Below the pieces are notes generated by a model. That model was not told the DNA's origin. It was given only the letters and a program-made list of their open reading frames with translations, and made no database searches. 57,391 nucleotides of DNA from a bacterium (lineage in GTDB: Bacteria; Patescibacteriota; Minisyncoccia; UBA6257; GWB1-50-10), in contig JAKAHO010000001.1 in assembly GCA_021814835.1 (NCBI GenBank), positions 2,225 through 59,615 of the forward strand, in the 5' to 3' direction. How positions within the stretch are numbered: position 1 is the first letter of the stretch; each line of letters opens with the position of its first letter. Shown in pieces: positions 47,511 to 56,608 of this stretch. The position numbers and the translations under genes were made by a program.

Positions 47511-48564
47511 CAAGCTCTTTCTCAACATTTCAACGCAGGAACAGATAATTTTCTCCAAACATCTCGCGATGATGATAAAGGCAGGAATGTCTATTTTGGA
47601 CAGCCTGAAAATGTTGAAAAAGCAGGCGCGCTCGCGCTCGATGGTAAAAATTCTCGATTCTCTGATGACGGAGGTATCAAACGGCCAGTTCCTTTCGGCG
47701 GCGCTTGAAAAGTTCCGTAATATATTCGGCGACTTCGCCATCAACATCATCCGCGTCGGCGAGAACAGCGGCGTGCTATACGAAAACCTGAACTATCTTG
47801 CACTTGAACTGAACAAGAGCCTCGAGCTCCGCAAAAAAATAGTCGGCGCGCTTATCTACCCCGTAATCATTGTGCTCGTCACCTTCAGTATCGCGGGCGT
47901 ACTCACCATTTATATTTTTCCCAAAATAACGCCCGTGTTCAAAAGCTTGAACATTCCCCTGCCGATGACGACGCAAATTCTTATGGGCGTCAGTGATTTT
48001 ATGGCGGTGAACGGCGTATATCTCTTTGACGGCCTCGTAGTGTTTATTATCGCCTTCTGGCTTCTCCTTAAAGTGAAATCGGTACGCTATGTGTGGGACA
48101 AAAGTCTTTTCTACGTTCCCATTTTGGGAACGATGGTAGTGAACTACAACGTTTCAAATTTTTGCAGAACATTCGGCTTACTGTTGAAGAGCGACATCAA
48201 AGTCGTCGAAGCAATCTCTATTACCGCAGACACGACCGCAAACCTTGTCTATAAAAAAGAACTGAAAGAGATCGCGGTCGCGATTACGAAAGGCGAGGAA
48301 ATTTCTGTGCACCTTGAACGGCGTTCCCGCATCTTTCCGGGTATGGTGTCGCAGATGGTCGCAGTCGGAGAAAATACAGGCAACCTCAGCGAAAACCTTG
48401 TCTACCTTTCCGAATTTTACGAAAAAGAAGTTGATGACGCAGCAAAGAACCTTTCCACTATTCTCGAGCCCGTCCTTATGGTCTTTATGGGTATCGTCGT
48501 CGGATTTATTGCCATCTCCGTCGTTACCCCGATATATCAAGTCTCACAGGGGCTGAACCGGTAA
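47506..48564 (+). CDS. pilC: type IV pilus inner-membrane platform protein PilC (GspF family)
   Basis: 352 residues with two GspF domains: QEQIIFSKHLAMMIKAGMSILDSLKMLKKQ and SNFCRTFGLLLKSDIKVVEAISI, each followed by membrane helices (VIIVLVTFSIAGVLTIYIFP; ILEPVLMVFMGIVVGFIAI). ...GENTGNLSENL is the second-domain signature. It links the ATPase to pilus assembly. Its ATG is the right end of element E. Confidence 0.94.
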   Translation: MNKLFLNISTQEQIIFSKHLAMMIKAGMSILDSLKMLKKQARSRSMVKILDSLMTEVSNGQFLSAALEKFRNIFGDFAINIIRVGENSGVLYENLNYLALELNKSLELRKKIVGALIYPVIIVLVTFSIAGVLTIYIFPKITPVFKSLNIPLPMTTQILMGVSDFMAVNGVYLFDGLVVFIIAFWLLLKVKSVRYVWDKSLFYVPILGTMVVNYNVSNFCRTFGLLLKSDIKVVEAISITADTTANLVYKKELKEIAVAITKGEEISVHLERRSRIFPGMVSQMVAVGENTGNLSENLVYLSEFYEKEVDDAAKNLSTILEPVLMVFMGIVVGFIAISVVTPIYQVSQGLNR

Positions 48565-48592
48565 ATTGTACACGCAGCGCGCCTTACCACAC

Positions 48593-50398
48593 ATGACGAC
48601 CACGCCATCACAGAGGTCCGCTTCTCACCCGCACGCGTCCGAAAGCGGATTCACGCTTATCGAGATAATGGTGGGCATCGCGCTTTTTTCAATTGTGAGT
48701 CTGGGCATCTACGGCGTGTACGCGAACATATTAAACTCAATCGTAAAAAATCAGTGGCGGACCATCGCCGTTTCCGCATTGCAGAACGAACTTGAGACCA
48801 TCCGCGGAATGAAGTTTGAAGATGTGGGAACAATCGGCGGGTACCCCGCAGGAAAAATTCCCGCGACGAGCACCGTCTTTCAGGCGGGAATCCCCTTTCT
48901 GCTTTCGGTTACCGTGCGTTCAGTTGATGACCCGTTTGACGGCTACGCGACGAGTACGCCTCCCGACACAAGCCCCGCAGATTATAAAATTGTCGAACTC
49001 ACCGCCACGTGCCGCATTGATATCTGTTTCAATTTCAATCCGACAACGGTCACCACAACGGTTGCCCCGAACACCGGCCTCGAAACCGCGAGCAACAACG
49101 GCTCAATTTTCATAAATACCTTTGACGCATACGGACAACCCGTAGCGAATGCGAATGTCACCGTTACGAATAATACGGTCACGCCCCATATTCTCGTAAA
49201 CGACACCACAAATAATAGCGGTTTCTTGGCGCTCCTCGATTTTCCGACAAGCACAATGAGCTACAACATTAAAGTAAGCAAAACGGGATATTCTTCCGAC
49301 CAAACCTATCCATTAGGGGGTGTAGCAAACCCAAATCCGCTGAAAACCGACGCGACGGTTGCGAAACAGCAAATCACCTCGGTAAGCTTCGCGATCGATA
49401 AAACGAGCACTGCGAACATAAAAACGCGCAATCGCACGTGCGGCGCGGTCGCAAACAGTACCTACTCGGTGAGCGGCTCAAAGCTTATCGGGACGAGTCC
49501 TGATGTGCTGAAGTACTCAGGAAGTGGAACGACTGATGGCGCAGGCAATGCAACGCTCAGCAATCTCGAATGGGACATTTATTCATTTCTGAATACGAAT
49601 GTCGGATATGACCTTACGGGCAGCATTCCCCTGCTTCCGGTAAACATTGCGCCCGCAACTTCGACAGATGTGAGTATGATACTTCAGCCAAAAAGCCCCT
49701 CATCGCTCCTCGTAACGTTGCGCGATGAAAACAGTCAGCCCCTTTTCGGCGCTGCAGTGACCCTCACCAAAGGAACATTCACAAAAACGCTCTACACGGG
49801 AATAGATACGTTTACCCGCACAGACTGGACGAGCAGCGGCTATTCTTCGCAAAGCGGAAATATTGATACCACATCGATTCCGGGGGCCTTAACGCTGGCA
49901 AAAACGGCAGGCGCGTACCCGACCTCAAGCGAGTGGCTCATTTCGGACACGTATGACATCGGCGGAACTGGCTCGCAATTCTTTGAATTTTTCTGGACAT
50001 CAGTTGTTCCTCCCCAAACTGGTGCAAACAGCCTTCAATTCCAGATTGCGACAAACAGCGATAACGCAACATGGAACTTCACGGGACCCGATAGAACGCC
50101 CGCAAGTTATTACACAAACTCAGGCGACCTCATTAACACGGGAAGCAACGGCGACCGCTACGTGCGCTATAAGGTGTATATGCAGACAGCCGACACAAAC
50201 TATACCCCCGAACTTCGTGACATTTCGTTTAACCATTCCTCCGACTGCATTCCACGAGGTCAGGCATTTTTTAACGGGCTCTCGACGGGAATCTACTCAA
50301 TTGCCATTCAGAAAACGGGATACGTGACCGCAACGAGTTCGAACGTCGCCGTCTCAAGCGACTGGCAGGAATACGCCGTCCAAATGGCACGACCATAA
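48593..50398 (+). CDS. large pilin-like protein with type IV pilin N-terminus and Ig/carboxypeptidase-like domains
   Basis: 601 residues. A prepilin peptidase site and helix occur near the N-terminus (ESG-FTLIEIMVGIALFSIVSL; cleavage before F, E at +5). The rest is a beta-rich ectodomain with carboxypeptidase-regulatory-like repeats (FDAYGQPVANANVTVTNN; DENSQPLFGAAVTLTKG) and a C-terminal RGQAFFNGLSTGIYSIAIQKTGY module. It probably sits at the pilus tip as an adhesin-bearing minor pilin, of interest for host attachment. ATG 48593 is chosen; a TTG at 48566 would add 9 residues. Confidence 0.82.
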   Translation: MTTTPSQRSASHPHASESGFTLIEIMVGIALFSIVSLGIYGVYANILNSIVKNQWRTIAVSALQNELETIRGMKFEDVGTIGGYPAGKIPATSTVFQAGIPFLLSVTVRSVDDPFDGYATSTPPDTSPADYKIVELTATCRIDICFNFNPTTVTTTVAPNTGLETASNNGSIFINTFDAYGQPVANANVTVTNNTVTPHILVNDTTNNSGFLALLDFPTSTMSYNIKVSKTGYSSDQTYPLGGVANPNPLKTDATVAKQQITSVSFAIDKTSTANIKTRNRTCGAVANSTYSVSGSKLIGTSPDVLKYSGSGTTDGAGNATLSNLEWDIYSFLNTNVGYDLTGSIPLLPVNIAPATSTDVSMILQPKSPSSLLVTLRDENSQPLFGAAVTLTKGTFTKTLYTGIDTFTRTDWTSSGYSSQSGNIDTTSIPGALTLAKTAGAYPTSSEWLISDTYDIGGTGSQFFEFFWTSVVPPQTGANSLQFQIATNSDNATWNFTGPDRTPASYYTNSGDLINTGSNGDRYVRYKVYMQTADTNYTPELRDISFNHSSDCIPRGQAFFNGLSTGIYSIAIQKTGYVTATSSNVAVSSDWQEYAVQMARP

Positions 50399-52143
50399 TG
50401 CATACGCACATATTAAAAAATAAATATCTGTTGGTTGTCGCGGTACTCCTTCTCGCGTCTCCCCTCTTCGCGTCCGCACAAACTGAACAAAATTATTATG
50501 AAGCGTCGTCATACACAACATCGGGCGCAATAAATGTCGCTGCATTCGGCGCGGTGTACCAATCATTCCGTCCGAACAATGATTTTGTGAGCGGATTCGA
50601 TGTCTGGCTCGATAACACAGGAAGCACGGGGACGCTTCATTTTGCGCTGCTGGACAGCACGGACAGCATACTCGCCTCCCAATCGGTCACGGTAAGCACG
50701 CTCGCGCCAAAGTGGGGCGGTACGCGCACGCACCTCAACCTCGGCGCAAATGTCATGACGACAAGCACTGCTGTATATAAATTAAAAATGTGGACCACAA
50801 TGCCGCAATTAAAAATCTATTATGTGAGCGGCGTGGACTTACTGCTCCACAACGCATCGGCCCTTCTTAATGCCGACCCCGTAATGCGCTCGGCATATCT
50901 TGATGCGACCGAAGAGTCTTATGTATTTAAAGCCGCATTCTATGAAATGAGCACCGACGCAACAGCGCCGGCGGTTTCGGGACTTTCCTTCACCGCACCG
51001 AACGCAAACCAAATGACAGTGGCGCTGAACGCAAATGAGCCCGTAGACTACAAGATCGATTACCGAAGCACGTACAACACGGGCGGCATTGTCGATATCG
51101 AGACGGGAAGCTATTCGGGTAATTATAATTTCTGCGTTGATAGCGTCCTCCCCTGCAGTTTCACTATTCCCGTATTTCCGAATATCACCTACGACTATCA
51201 GCTCTATGTGCGCGATTTCTGGGGCAACCTTACGACAATAACAGGTTCGTTCGACAGCTCGAAAACCGGTAGCTTCCAAATATATACAACAGGCGCGACA
51301 TCAACGGCTCCCGTTGCCACTTCATCCATTATTTCAAACGCGCAAGTGTTTGCGCTCATGCCAACTTCTGCGCAATTCACGTGGAACACCGATATCCCCT
51401 CCGCATCAAGGGTCCTTGTGAGCACCGACCCCGCAGGCGCGAATGTCGTTACACGTCTCGGCGACAACACATTCGAACTCGCACATTCAATGACCACCGG
51501 CAATATTCTGACGCCAAGCACCCGCTATTACGCGATTATCATCGCCGACAGTTACTCGAGCTCGCTGGACGGCGTTCTGCTCTCGTTTATAACTCCCGCA
51601 GTCCCAACGCAAAATCCAAACCAACCGCCTACGCCGACTCCAACCCCTACGTCTACGGCGCCCCAGCCCGTCACCAATCCTAATACGCTTCAGAATGCTT
51701 TTACCGCAAGTTCTTCGGGCGCGATGGCAAACCAAAATACCGCATCTTCTTCGCTCGGAGTAACAACCGCAGGGACAAGCGGCGATATTACCGCGACATT
51801 TACCTGGGCCCCGGGTATCGGCGGCAATGCACGCGGATACAGGATAGATATCTTCAATATGAACCAAAAGCTGGTGAAGCAGGTAACAACCGATGGCGAT
51901 GCTTCTTCGGTCAATGTCGGCGACCTCGAGCCGGGAGAATACCGCGCAATCGCATATGCGGACCGCAATGGTTCATTTGAAAAAATAGCACAGCCCGTAA
52001 ACTTCAAAGCAATACCCAAGGGCTCATTCCTCGAAAACATCGGCAGTGACACAGTTCTCTTTTCGGTCGCAGGCTTCGGACTCTTTATGATTATGCTTGC
52101 GGCGATTATGGCGGTCATCAAGAAAAATCAAATGCCTGATTAA
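50398..52143 (+). CDS. secreted surface protein with fibronectin-III-like domains and C-terminal membrane anchor
   Basis: 581 residues: a Sec signal peptide (YLLVVAVLLLASPLFASAQ), a jelly-roll-like domain (about 35-175), two or three Fn3-like beta domains (TAPAVSGLSFTAP; ALMPTSAQFTWNTDIPSAS), a Pro/Thr linker near residue 405 and a C-terminal membrane helix (LFSVAGFGLFMIMLAAIMAVI) with KKNQ. TAATG overlap with the previous gene. It likely works with the pilus in adhesion. Confidence 0.78.
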   Translation: MHTHILKNKYLLVVAVLLLASPLFASAQTEQNYYEASSYTTSGAINVAAFGAVYQSFRPNNDFVSGFDVWLDNTGSTGTLHFALLDSTDSILASQSVTVSTLAPKWGGTRTHLNLGANVMTTSTAVYKLKMWTTMPQLKIYYVSGVDLLLHNASALLNADPVMRSAYLDATEESYVFKAAFYEMSTDATAPAVSGLSFTAPNANQMTVALNANEPVDYKIDYRSTYNTGGIVDIETGSYSGNYNFCVDSVLPCSFTIPVFPNITYDYQLYVRDFWGNLTTITGSFDSSKTGSFQIYTTGATSTAPVATSSIISNAQVFALMPTSAQFTWNTDIPSASRVLVSTDPAGANVVTRLGDNTFELAHSMTTGNILTPSTRYYAIIIADSYSSSLDGVLLSFITPAVPTQNPNQPPTPTPTPTSTAPQPVTNPNTLQNAFTASSSGAMANQNTASSSLGVTTAGTSGDITATFTWAPGIGGNARGYRIDIFNMNQKLVKQVTTDGDASSVNVGDLEPGEYRAIAYADRNGSFEKIAQPVNFKAIPKGSFLENIGSDTVLFSVAGFGLFMIMLAAIMAVIKKNQMPD

Positions 52144-52778
52144 TGAATGGCGCTATGAAAAAAGAAACTAACGGACAATTGCGGCACGTATCGAACTCGG
52201 GAATGACGCTCATTGAACTGCTTGTTTCAGTTGCAATTCTTGTGGGTGTCACACTTTTTATCGGCGGCTATGTCTTGAATGTGCTCAATTTTCAAAACTA
52301 TTTATCGCCCGCACTAGGCACCCAGCAGGAACTTCAATTCACACTTTCCGATATGAGTATGAATCTGCGTACGATGAACTACTCGAGCCTCGGCGGGTAT
52401 CCGATAGCGGCCGTGAGCTCAAGCAGTATCACATTCTTTGCCGATATATACGGCAACGGAATATACGAACAAATCAGATACTTTATGAGCAGTTCTACGC
52501 TCCAGAGGGGCATTGTTATTCCCACGGGCAATCCGCTTGCGTACAATCAGGCAAACGAAGTAGTCGTTGACGCGCTCCATAACATTGTCTCAACCTCATC
52601 AATCTTTTCGTATTATGACTCGAGTTACACAGGCACAGAGGCGCCGATGGCGACGCCGGTTGATATTTCAAAAATAAAAGTAATAGGTTTTTCGGTAGCG
52701 GTTCAGCAAAGCAATCAGGCAACTCCCCTTTACGCCGACCTCAAGATTACTCCAAGAAACATACGTATACTTTTTTAA
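52143..52778 (+). CDS. minor pseudopilin (PulJ/PilW-like)
   Basis: 211 residues with a type IV pilin N-terminus (NSG-MTLIELLVSVAILVGVTLFIGG), cleavage after G and E at +5. The globular part has PALGTQQELQFTLSDMSMNLRTM, reminiscent of PulJ/PilW. ATG 52143 overlaps the previous stop; ATG 52155 is a later option. Translationally coupled within the pilus operon. Confidence 0.82.
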   Translation: MNGAMKKETNGQLRHVSNSGMTLIELLVSVAILVGVTLFIGGYVLNVLNFQNYLSPALGTQQELQFTLSDMSMNLRTMNYSSLGGYPIAAVSSSSITFFADIYGNGIYEQIRYFMSSSTLQRGIVIPTGNPLAYNQANEVVVDALHNIVSTSSIFSYYDSSYTGTEAPMATPVDISKIKVIGFSVAVQQSNQATPLYADLKITPRNIRILF

Positions 52779-52781
52779 TCT

Positions 52782-54251
52782 ATGCGCATATATAAAGACA
52801 GAAGCGGACAGATTGCCCTTCAGATAATAATGTTCTCGACAATCGCGACGATTCTTTTGACCGGGTTTTTGTCTTGGGGATACGCCGTGAGCGACGCCGT
52901 CATCCGCTCAGGCGAACGCTTCAGCGCTGAACAGATTGCGGAAGCTGGCATTGAGTATTATCGCTGGCATCTGGCGCACGACCCGCACGATTTTCAGGAC
53001 GGCACGGGCCGCGCGGGTCCCTACACGCATATTTATTCCGATAAGAGCGGCAATCAAGTCGGTCAGTTCATTTTGGATATCACACCTCCTAGCCAGGGCT
53101 CAACAATCGTCACCATACAATCAACGGGCCTCATTACTGAAGATCCGAAGATATCCAAAATTCTTAAAGTAAGAATGGGTATCCCCTCGTTTACAAAATT
53201 TGCCGCAGGAATAAACGATAACGTCCGTTTCGGACAGGGCACCGAGGTCTACGGGGCCATCCAGACAAACGGCGGCATTCGCTTCGACGGCATTGCTCAC
53301 AATATTGTCTCAAGCGGTTTGAATTCATACGATGACCCCGACCATACAGGAAACGTTGAGTATGGCGTACACACGCACGTAAATGTTCCGCCTTCGACGG
53401 GAGTAAATGACACGTGGAGACCGCTTGAGGCCCCTCCAAACCCGCTCATGAATAGACCCGATGTATTTTTGACGGGTAGGCAACTCTCCGCGCCTGCGAT
53501 TGATTTTGCGGGCATCACTGCGAACCTCACCCAAATAAAGGCGGATGCGTCTTCCACGGGGGTATATATAGGCCCGTCAGGCGCAAAGGGGTATCACATA
53601 ATTTTAAAAACAAACGGAACGTTTGACCTCTATAAAATCACCGCGCTCGCCGCGGCTCCCAGTGGTTGCACAAATGCCGCTGCGCAAACGGGCTGGGGAA
53701 CGTGGAGCATAAAAGCGACAGGAGGAGAAACCTTTGTGAAGACGTATGCCTACCCGACAAACAACCTTATCTTCGTCGAAGACGATTTATGGATTGAGGG
53801 GCAGTTGAATACGGTTGGAGGAAGACTGACCATAGGCGCCGCACGCTTCCCCGACAGCCCCGCCACGCGTGCGTCGATAACAGTAAATAATAATCTTACC
53901 TATACCTATTATGACGGCAGAGACGCGTTGGCGCTTATCGCGCAAAATAACTTCAATGTGGGTCTGAACGGCCTCGACACTCTGAGAATCGACGGCGCCC
54001 TCATCGCTCAAAACGGACGCGCGGGCAGGTTTTATTACGGCTCCTCCTGCGGCACGGGCTATAAACGCACCCTGCTCACGCTCTACGGCTCGCTTATGTC
54101 CTACAACCGCTACGGATTCGCCTATACCGACGGCACGGGCTATGCCACGCGTAATATCGCCTACGACTCCAACCTCCTCTACGCGCCCCCTCCCAGCTTC
54201 CCGCTTGCTGCAAGCACGTATCAAGTCATTTCTTGGGAAGAAATAAAGTAA
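52782..54251 (+). CDS. pilus-operon protein with PilX/GspK-like N-terminus and large ectodomain
   Basis: 489 residues. A short basic start (MRIYKDRSGQIALQIIMFST) leads into a hydrophobic helix (IATILLTGFLSWGY) as in PilX/GspK-like minor pilins, without the classical FTLIE motif. The ectodomain includes RFGQGTEVYGAIQTNGGIRFDG and VEDDLWIEGQLNTVGGRLTIGA, beta-helix-like repeats. Probably a pilus-associated surface protein. Confidence 0.78.
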   Translation: MRIYKDRSGQIALQIIMFSTIATILLTGFLSWGYAVSDAVIRSGERFSAEQIAEAGIEYYRWHLAHDPHDFQDGTGRAGPYTHIYSDKSGNQVGQFILDITPPSQGSTIVTIQSTGLITEDPKISKILKVRMGIPSFTKFAAGINDNVRFGQGTEVYGAIQTNGGIRFDGIAHNIVSSGLNSYDDPDHTGNVEYGVHTHVNVPPSTGVNDTWRPLEAPPNPLMNRPDVFLTGRQLSAPAIDFAGITANLTQIKADASSTGVYIGPSGAKGYHIILKTNGTFDLYKITALAAAPSGCTNAAAQTGWGTWSIKATGGETFVKTYAYPTNNLIFVEDDLWIEGQLNTVGGRLTIGAARFPDSPATRASITVNNNLTYTYYDGRDALALIAQNNFNVGLNGLDTLRIDGALIAQNGRAGRFYYGSSCGTGYKRTLLTLYGSLMSYNRYGFAYTDGTGYATRNIAYDSNLLYAPPPSFPLAASTYQVISWEEIK

Positions 54252-54300
54252 GTATGGGGCTTATCCACACGCACTTTCTCTCAAGGGGCGTAAAATCTGA

Positions 54301-54306
54301 TATAAT
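54301..54306 (+). promoter_or_regulatory. -10 box TATAAT of the major pilin gene
   Basis: TGATATAAT; predicted start site near 54313, leaving a leader of about 115 bases before the pilin ATG. Confidence 0.55.
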
Positions 54307-54330
54307 TAAAGGCGTAAACGTCCATTACTA

Positions 54331-54396
54331 TTGCTGAATTTCCGTGTGAGCAAGAGTAAGGCGGGAGAAAGGTCGAGTAAACGGCAATTACAGCAA
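54331..54396 (+). ncRNA. structured 5' leader of the pilin gene (candidate cis-regulatory RNA)
   Basis: TTGCTGAATTTCCGT (54331-54345) pairs with ACGGCAATTACAGCAA (54381-54396) in a stem of about 14 bp with single-base mismatches or bulges. The 35-base loop is purine-rich and contains AAGGCGGGAGAAAGG. I cannot match it to a known riboswitch class. Confidence 0.45.
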
Positions 54397-54427
54397 CAGA
54401 AAATAATCAGAATCTAATACAAATCAA

Positions 54428-54877
54428 ATGAATAAACATCAATCAGGTTTCACCCTTATCGAACTTTTGGTCGTTATCGGTATCATCGCCATCTTGGCAG
54501 CAGTCGTTATCGTCGCCATTAACCCGGCACGTCAGTTTGCGCAGGCCAGAAACACACAGCGTTGGAGCAATGTGAACACCATCTTGAACGCCATCGGTCA
54601 GAATATGGCGGATAACAAGGGCGTATTCACGTGCGCAACAGCCTCGCTTCCGACCAGCACAGCTCTCGATATCGGTTCAGGAGGGGGACTACCCAACATA
54701 GAGCCTTGCATCGTCCCGACCTACGTTTCAGTTATGCCGACGGATCCTGATGGCGGCACAGCAACGGACACGCTCTACCAGGTGGTAAAGGACCCCACGA
54801 CAGGCAGAGTAACGGTTTCGGCTCCTCGGGCGCAGCTTGAGACAGCAGCATCGACGACCATCTCGGTAACCCGTTAA
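54428..54877 (+). CDS. type IV pilin, probable major pilin
   Basis: 149 residues. Class III-type prepilin start HQSG-FTLIELLVVIGIIAILAAVVIVAINPARQFAQARNTQR, with Gly at -1 and Glu at +5, like type II secretion pseudopilins and CPR pilins. Two cysteines (FTCATAS, EPCIVP) may form a disulfide. It has its own promoter and structured leader, separate from the upstream operon, and a terminator follows, consistent with a high-level product. Confidence 0.92.
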   Translation: MNKHQSGFTLIELLVVIGIIAILAAVVIVAINPARQFAQARNTQRWSNVNTILNAIGQNMADNKGVFTCATASLPTSTALDIGSGGGLPNIEPCIVPTYVSVMPTDPDGGTATDTLYQVVKDPTTGRVTVSAPRAQLETAASTTISVTR

Positions 54878-54897
54878 ATTCTAGCGAAAGAGCAGAT

Positions 54898-54931
54898 AAA
54901 AAAATACTCCGCATTTCGCGGAGTATTTTTT
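54898..54931. terminator. bidirectional terminator between pilin and deaminase
   Basis: AAAATACTCCGC/GCGGAGTATTTTTT perfect stem with runs on both sides. Confidence 0.88.
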
Positions 54932-55418
54932 ATGCAACGTGGCGATACTCGTACGATAATGTGTTGTATTCAACAGTCGGATACTCCCCGATTCCTTCTT
55001 CGTGCCAGAGCGCGAATGTTGCGATGCCCGCATCCAGCGCAAGTCTGCTGCACACCGTGCAATACGGCTTCCCCGAACGCGATACAGCGCCCGTATTATC
55101 CACGCGCACAAAATAGAGCGCGGAACCGTAAATCTTTTCTGGATTATGTTTAAGCGTATCTAAGATTGCCCGCCACTCTGCATGCATACAGCATGTCGCA
55201 TCATACTTCGGCTTCCCATTCGTATGGGTTGCATTGCACATCCGATTGCATTCGGCGTCGAGGGGCGGTGCATTATAGCCCGTTCCTATTACCTCGCCGT
55301 CCTTCACAATAACCGAACCGCACTTCGCGCGTAAACATTTTGCCTTCCTCGCGGTATCAGCCGCAGCGTTCATCCAACGGATTGCATCGGCCGCATAAAC
55401 GCCCTGCAATAACTTCAT
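54930..55418 (-). CDS. cytidine/dCMP deaminase-family zinc hydrolase (ComEB-like)
   Basis: 162 residues. Zinc site CCMHAEWRAI (H-x-E) with GKPYCTVCSRLAL (P-x-x-C-type pair C-x-x-C), plus CGSVIVKDGEVIGTGYNAPP. An insertion (ECNRMCNATHTNGKPKYDATC) with extra cysteines is as in dCMP deaminases. It probably deaminates dCMP to dUMP. Two bp separate it from the SET gene upstream on the same strand. Confidence 0.9.
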   Translation of the reverse strand: MKLLQGVYAADAIRWMNAAADTARKAKCLRAKCGSVIVKDGEVIGTGYNAPPLDAECNRMCNATHTNGKPKYDATCCMHAEWRAILDTLKHNPEKIYGSALYFVRVDNTGAVSRSGKPYCTVCSRLALDAGIATFALWHEEGIGEYPTVEYNTLSYEYRHVA

Positions 55419-55420
55419 AT

Positions 55421-55882
55421 CTATAGATTGTAACTCGGAACTACGCCGAGTTGAATATATTTTTTTCTTATTTCATCCGGCAAATCAATAAAATTACCCA
55501 CTACGTGTCGGCAATAAACACTATTACACTGACAATTCATTTTCCAATCATCCCCATACATCGTCGTCGAATAATCCCATGTAATCTCCTCCCCGCTCTT
55601 TATGTCGCGTATAGCGACCAATTCAACCCTTGTATTTGTAATAACAAGACCCGAATTAGGGTCGCATGAATGGTTTACAAAATCATCCAATCCGCCGGAG
55701 GGGCCCATATAACTGTCTTTTCCAATCTGCACATAATGATCATCAACGCTTTCGTACGGTTCCGGTAATTCATCGGAATATATCAATCTTCCATTAAACG
55801 CCATAATACACTCGCCTTTTCGTATTGGCGCTCCCGCAAACACGCCCCTGCCGCCCCTTGAATTATCTATGCACAATTTCAT
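55421..55882 (-). CDS. SET-domain protein (putative protein-lysine methyltransferase)
   Basis: 153 residues: RGGRGVFAGAPIRKGECIMAF at the N-terminus, DDFVNHSCDPNSGL (the NHS-C SAM/active-site knot), GEEITWDYSTT (ELxxDY-like motif) and a post-SET-like C-x-C-x(4)-C (NCQCNSVYCRH). All core SET motifs are visible, so it may methylate a protein lysine using SAM. ATG 55882 gives a compact domain; a longer frame to 55936 adds poor sequence. Confidence 0.88.
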   Translation of the reverse strand: MKLCIDNSRGGRGVFAGAPIRKGECIMAFNGRLIYSDELPEPYESVDDHYVQIGKDSYMGPSGGLDDFVNHSCDPNSGLVITNTRVELVAIRDIKSGEEITWDYSTTMYGDDWKMNCQCNSVYCRHVVGNFIDLPDEIRKKYIQLGVVPSYNL

Positions 55883-55981
55883 AGTGATATAACGCGTAAA
55901 GCGCTGAAGGCAGTATCTGCCGCACGCATCATCCACACTCTCGCGTTTTCTGCTTTTTTTCCATCAAATAATCGCATATTT

Positions 55982-56009
55982 TTGCGTTCGTTTCTATTCT
56001 ATTATATAG
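55982..56009 (+). promoter_or_regulatory. promoter of the 73-aa winged-helix gene
   Basis: TTGCGT, 17 bases, TATAGT; a leader with AAAGGAG leads to ATG 56039. Confidence 0.5.
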
Positions 56010-56038
56010 TGCTTTTAGTTATTTCAAAGGAGATACGC

Positions 56039-56260
56039 ATGGCGCTAAAGCCTCGACAGAGGGAAATTCTTGCCGCGTTAAAGCGGTTAGGCAACGAAGC
56101 AACAACTCGGCAAATTGCGGGAGCTGTGGACTTGCACGTGAATGGAGTTTCGCAAAGCTTGAGCGCGATGCACGAACACATTCAATGTCTCGGTGGACGC
56201 GGAGGCAACATTCGGTGGCGCATCTGCCATCCTGAGACGAATCTTCACCTAGATTTCTAA
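56039..56260 (+). CDS. small winged-helix DNA-binding protein
   Basis: 73 residues: KPRQREILAALKRLGNEATTRQIAGAVDLHVNGVSQSLSAMHEHI fits a MarR/ROK-like helix-turn-helix with recognition helix about residues 33-48, followed by a short wing (LGGRGGNIRWRI). AAAGGAG precedes the ATG. Probably a small transcription regulator; the target is unknown. The next gene starts 11 bp later. Confidence 0.65.
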   Translation: MALKPRQREILAALKRLGNEATTRQIAGAVDLHVNGVSQSLSAMHEHIQCLGGRGGNIRWRICHPETNLHLDF

Positions 56261-56271
56261 GGGGGCGCACA

Positions 56272-56571
56272 GTGAAGCTGATAAACGAACCTGTAACACT
56301 TGAAGAGTTTGGGGAGCTCATTGACCTCTTCGAGATAAACGAGTGCGAGCCTAGGGACGGCCACCTAGTACACAAGGGATGCGGAGGCGCGATTCGAATC
56401 GGTTTCGCGAACCTCTTTTACCTGAACCCAGACGGCTCGCTCGACCCTGGGGATGACGGCTTCGGCATCGGACCCACGCGGGTTCCCTACTGCGAGAAGT
56501 GCGACCCGCCCACTGGGCCAAACTACACGCATGCCCACCGCGTCCCCATCGAGCGCGCGAAGAAACAGTAA
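56272..56571 (+). CDS. small protein with possible zinc site, unknown function
   Basis: 99 residues beginning with GTG after GGGGGCG. An acidic N-terminal helix (EEFGELIDLFEINECE) precedes HKGCGGAIRIGF and YCEKCDPP, whose cysteines could bind zinc. In one unit with the winged-helix gene. No family recognised. Confidence 0.6.
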   Translation: MKLINEPVTLEEFGELIDLFEINECEPRDGHLVHKGCGGAIRIGFANLFYLNPDGSLDPGDDGFGIGPTRVPYCEKCDPPTGPNYTHAHRVPIERAKKQ

Positions 56572-56578
56572 TTGAATC

Positions 56579-56606
56579 AAAAGAGCCACGACGTGTGGCT
56601 CTTTTT
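56579..56606. terminator. bidirectional terminator before secA
   Basis: AAAGAGCCAC/GTGGCTCTTT stem with T-run; lies between two convergent genes. Confidence 0.85.
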
Positions 56607-56608
56607 AT

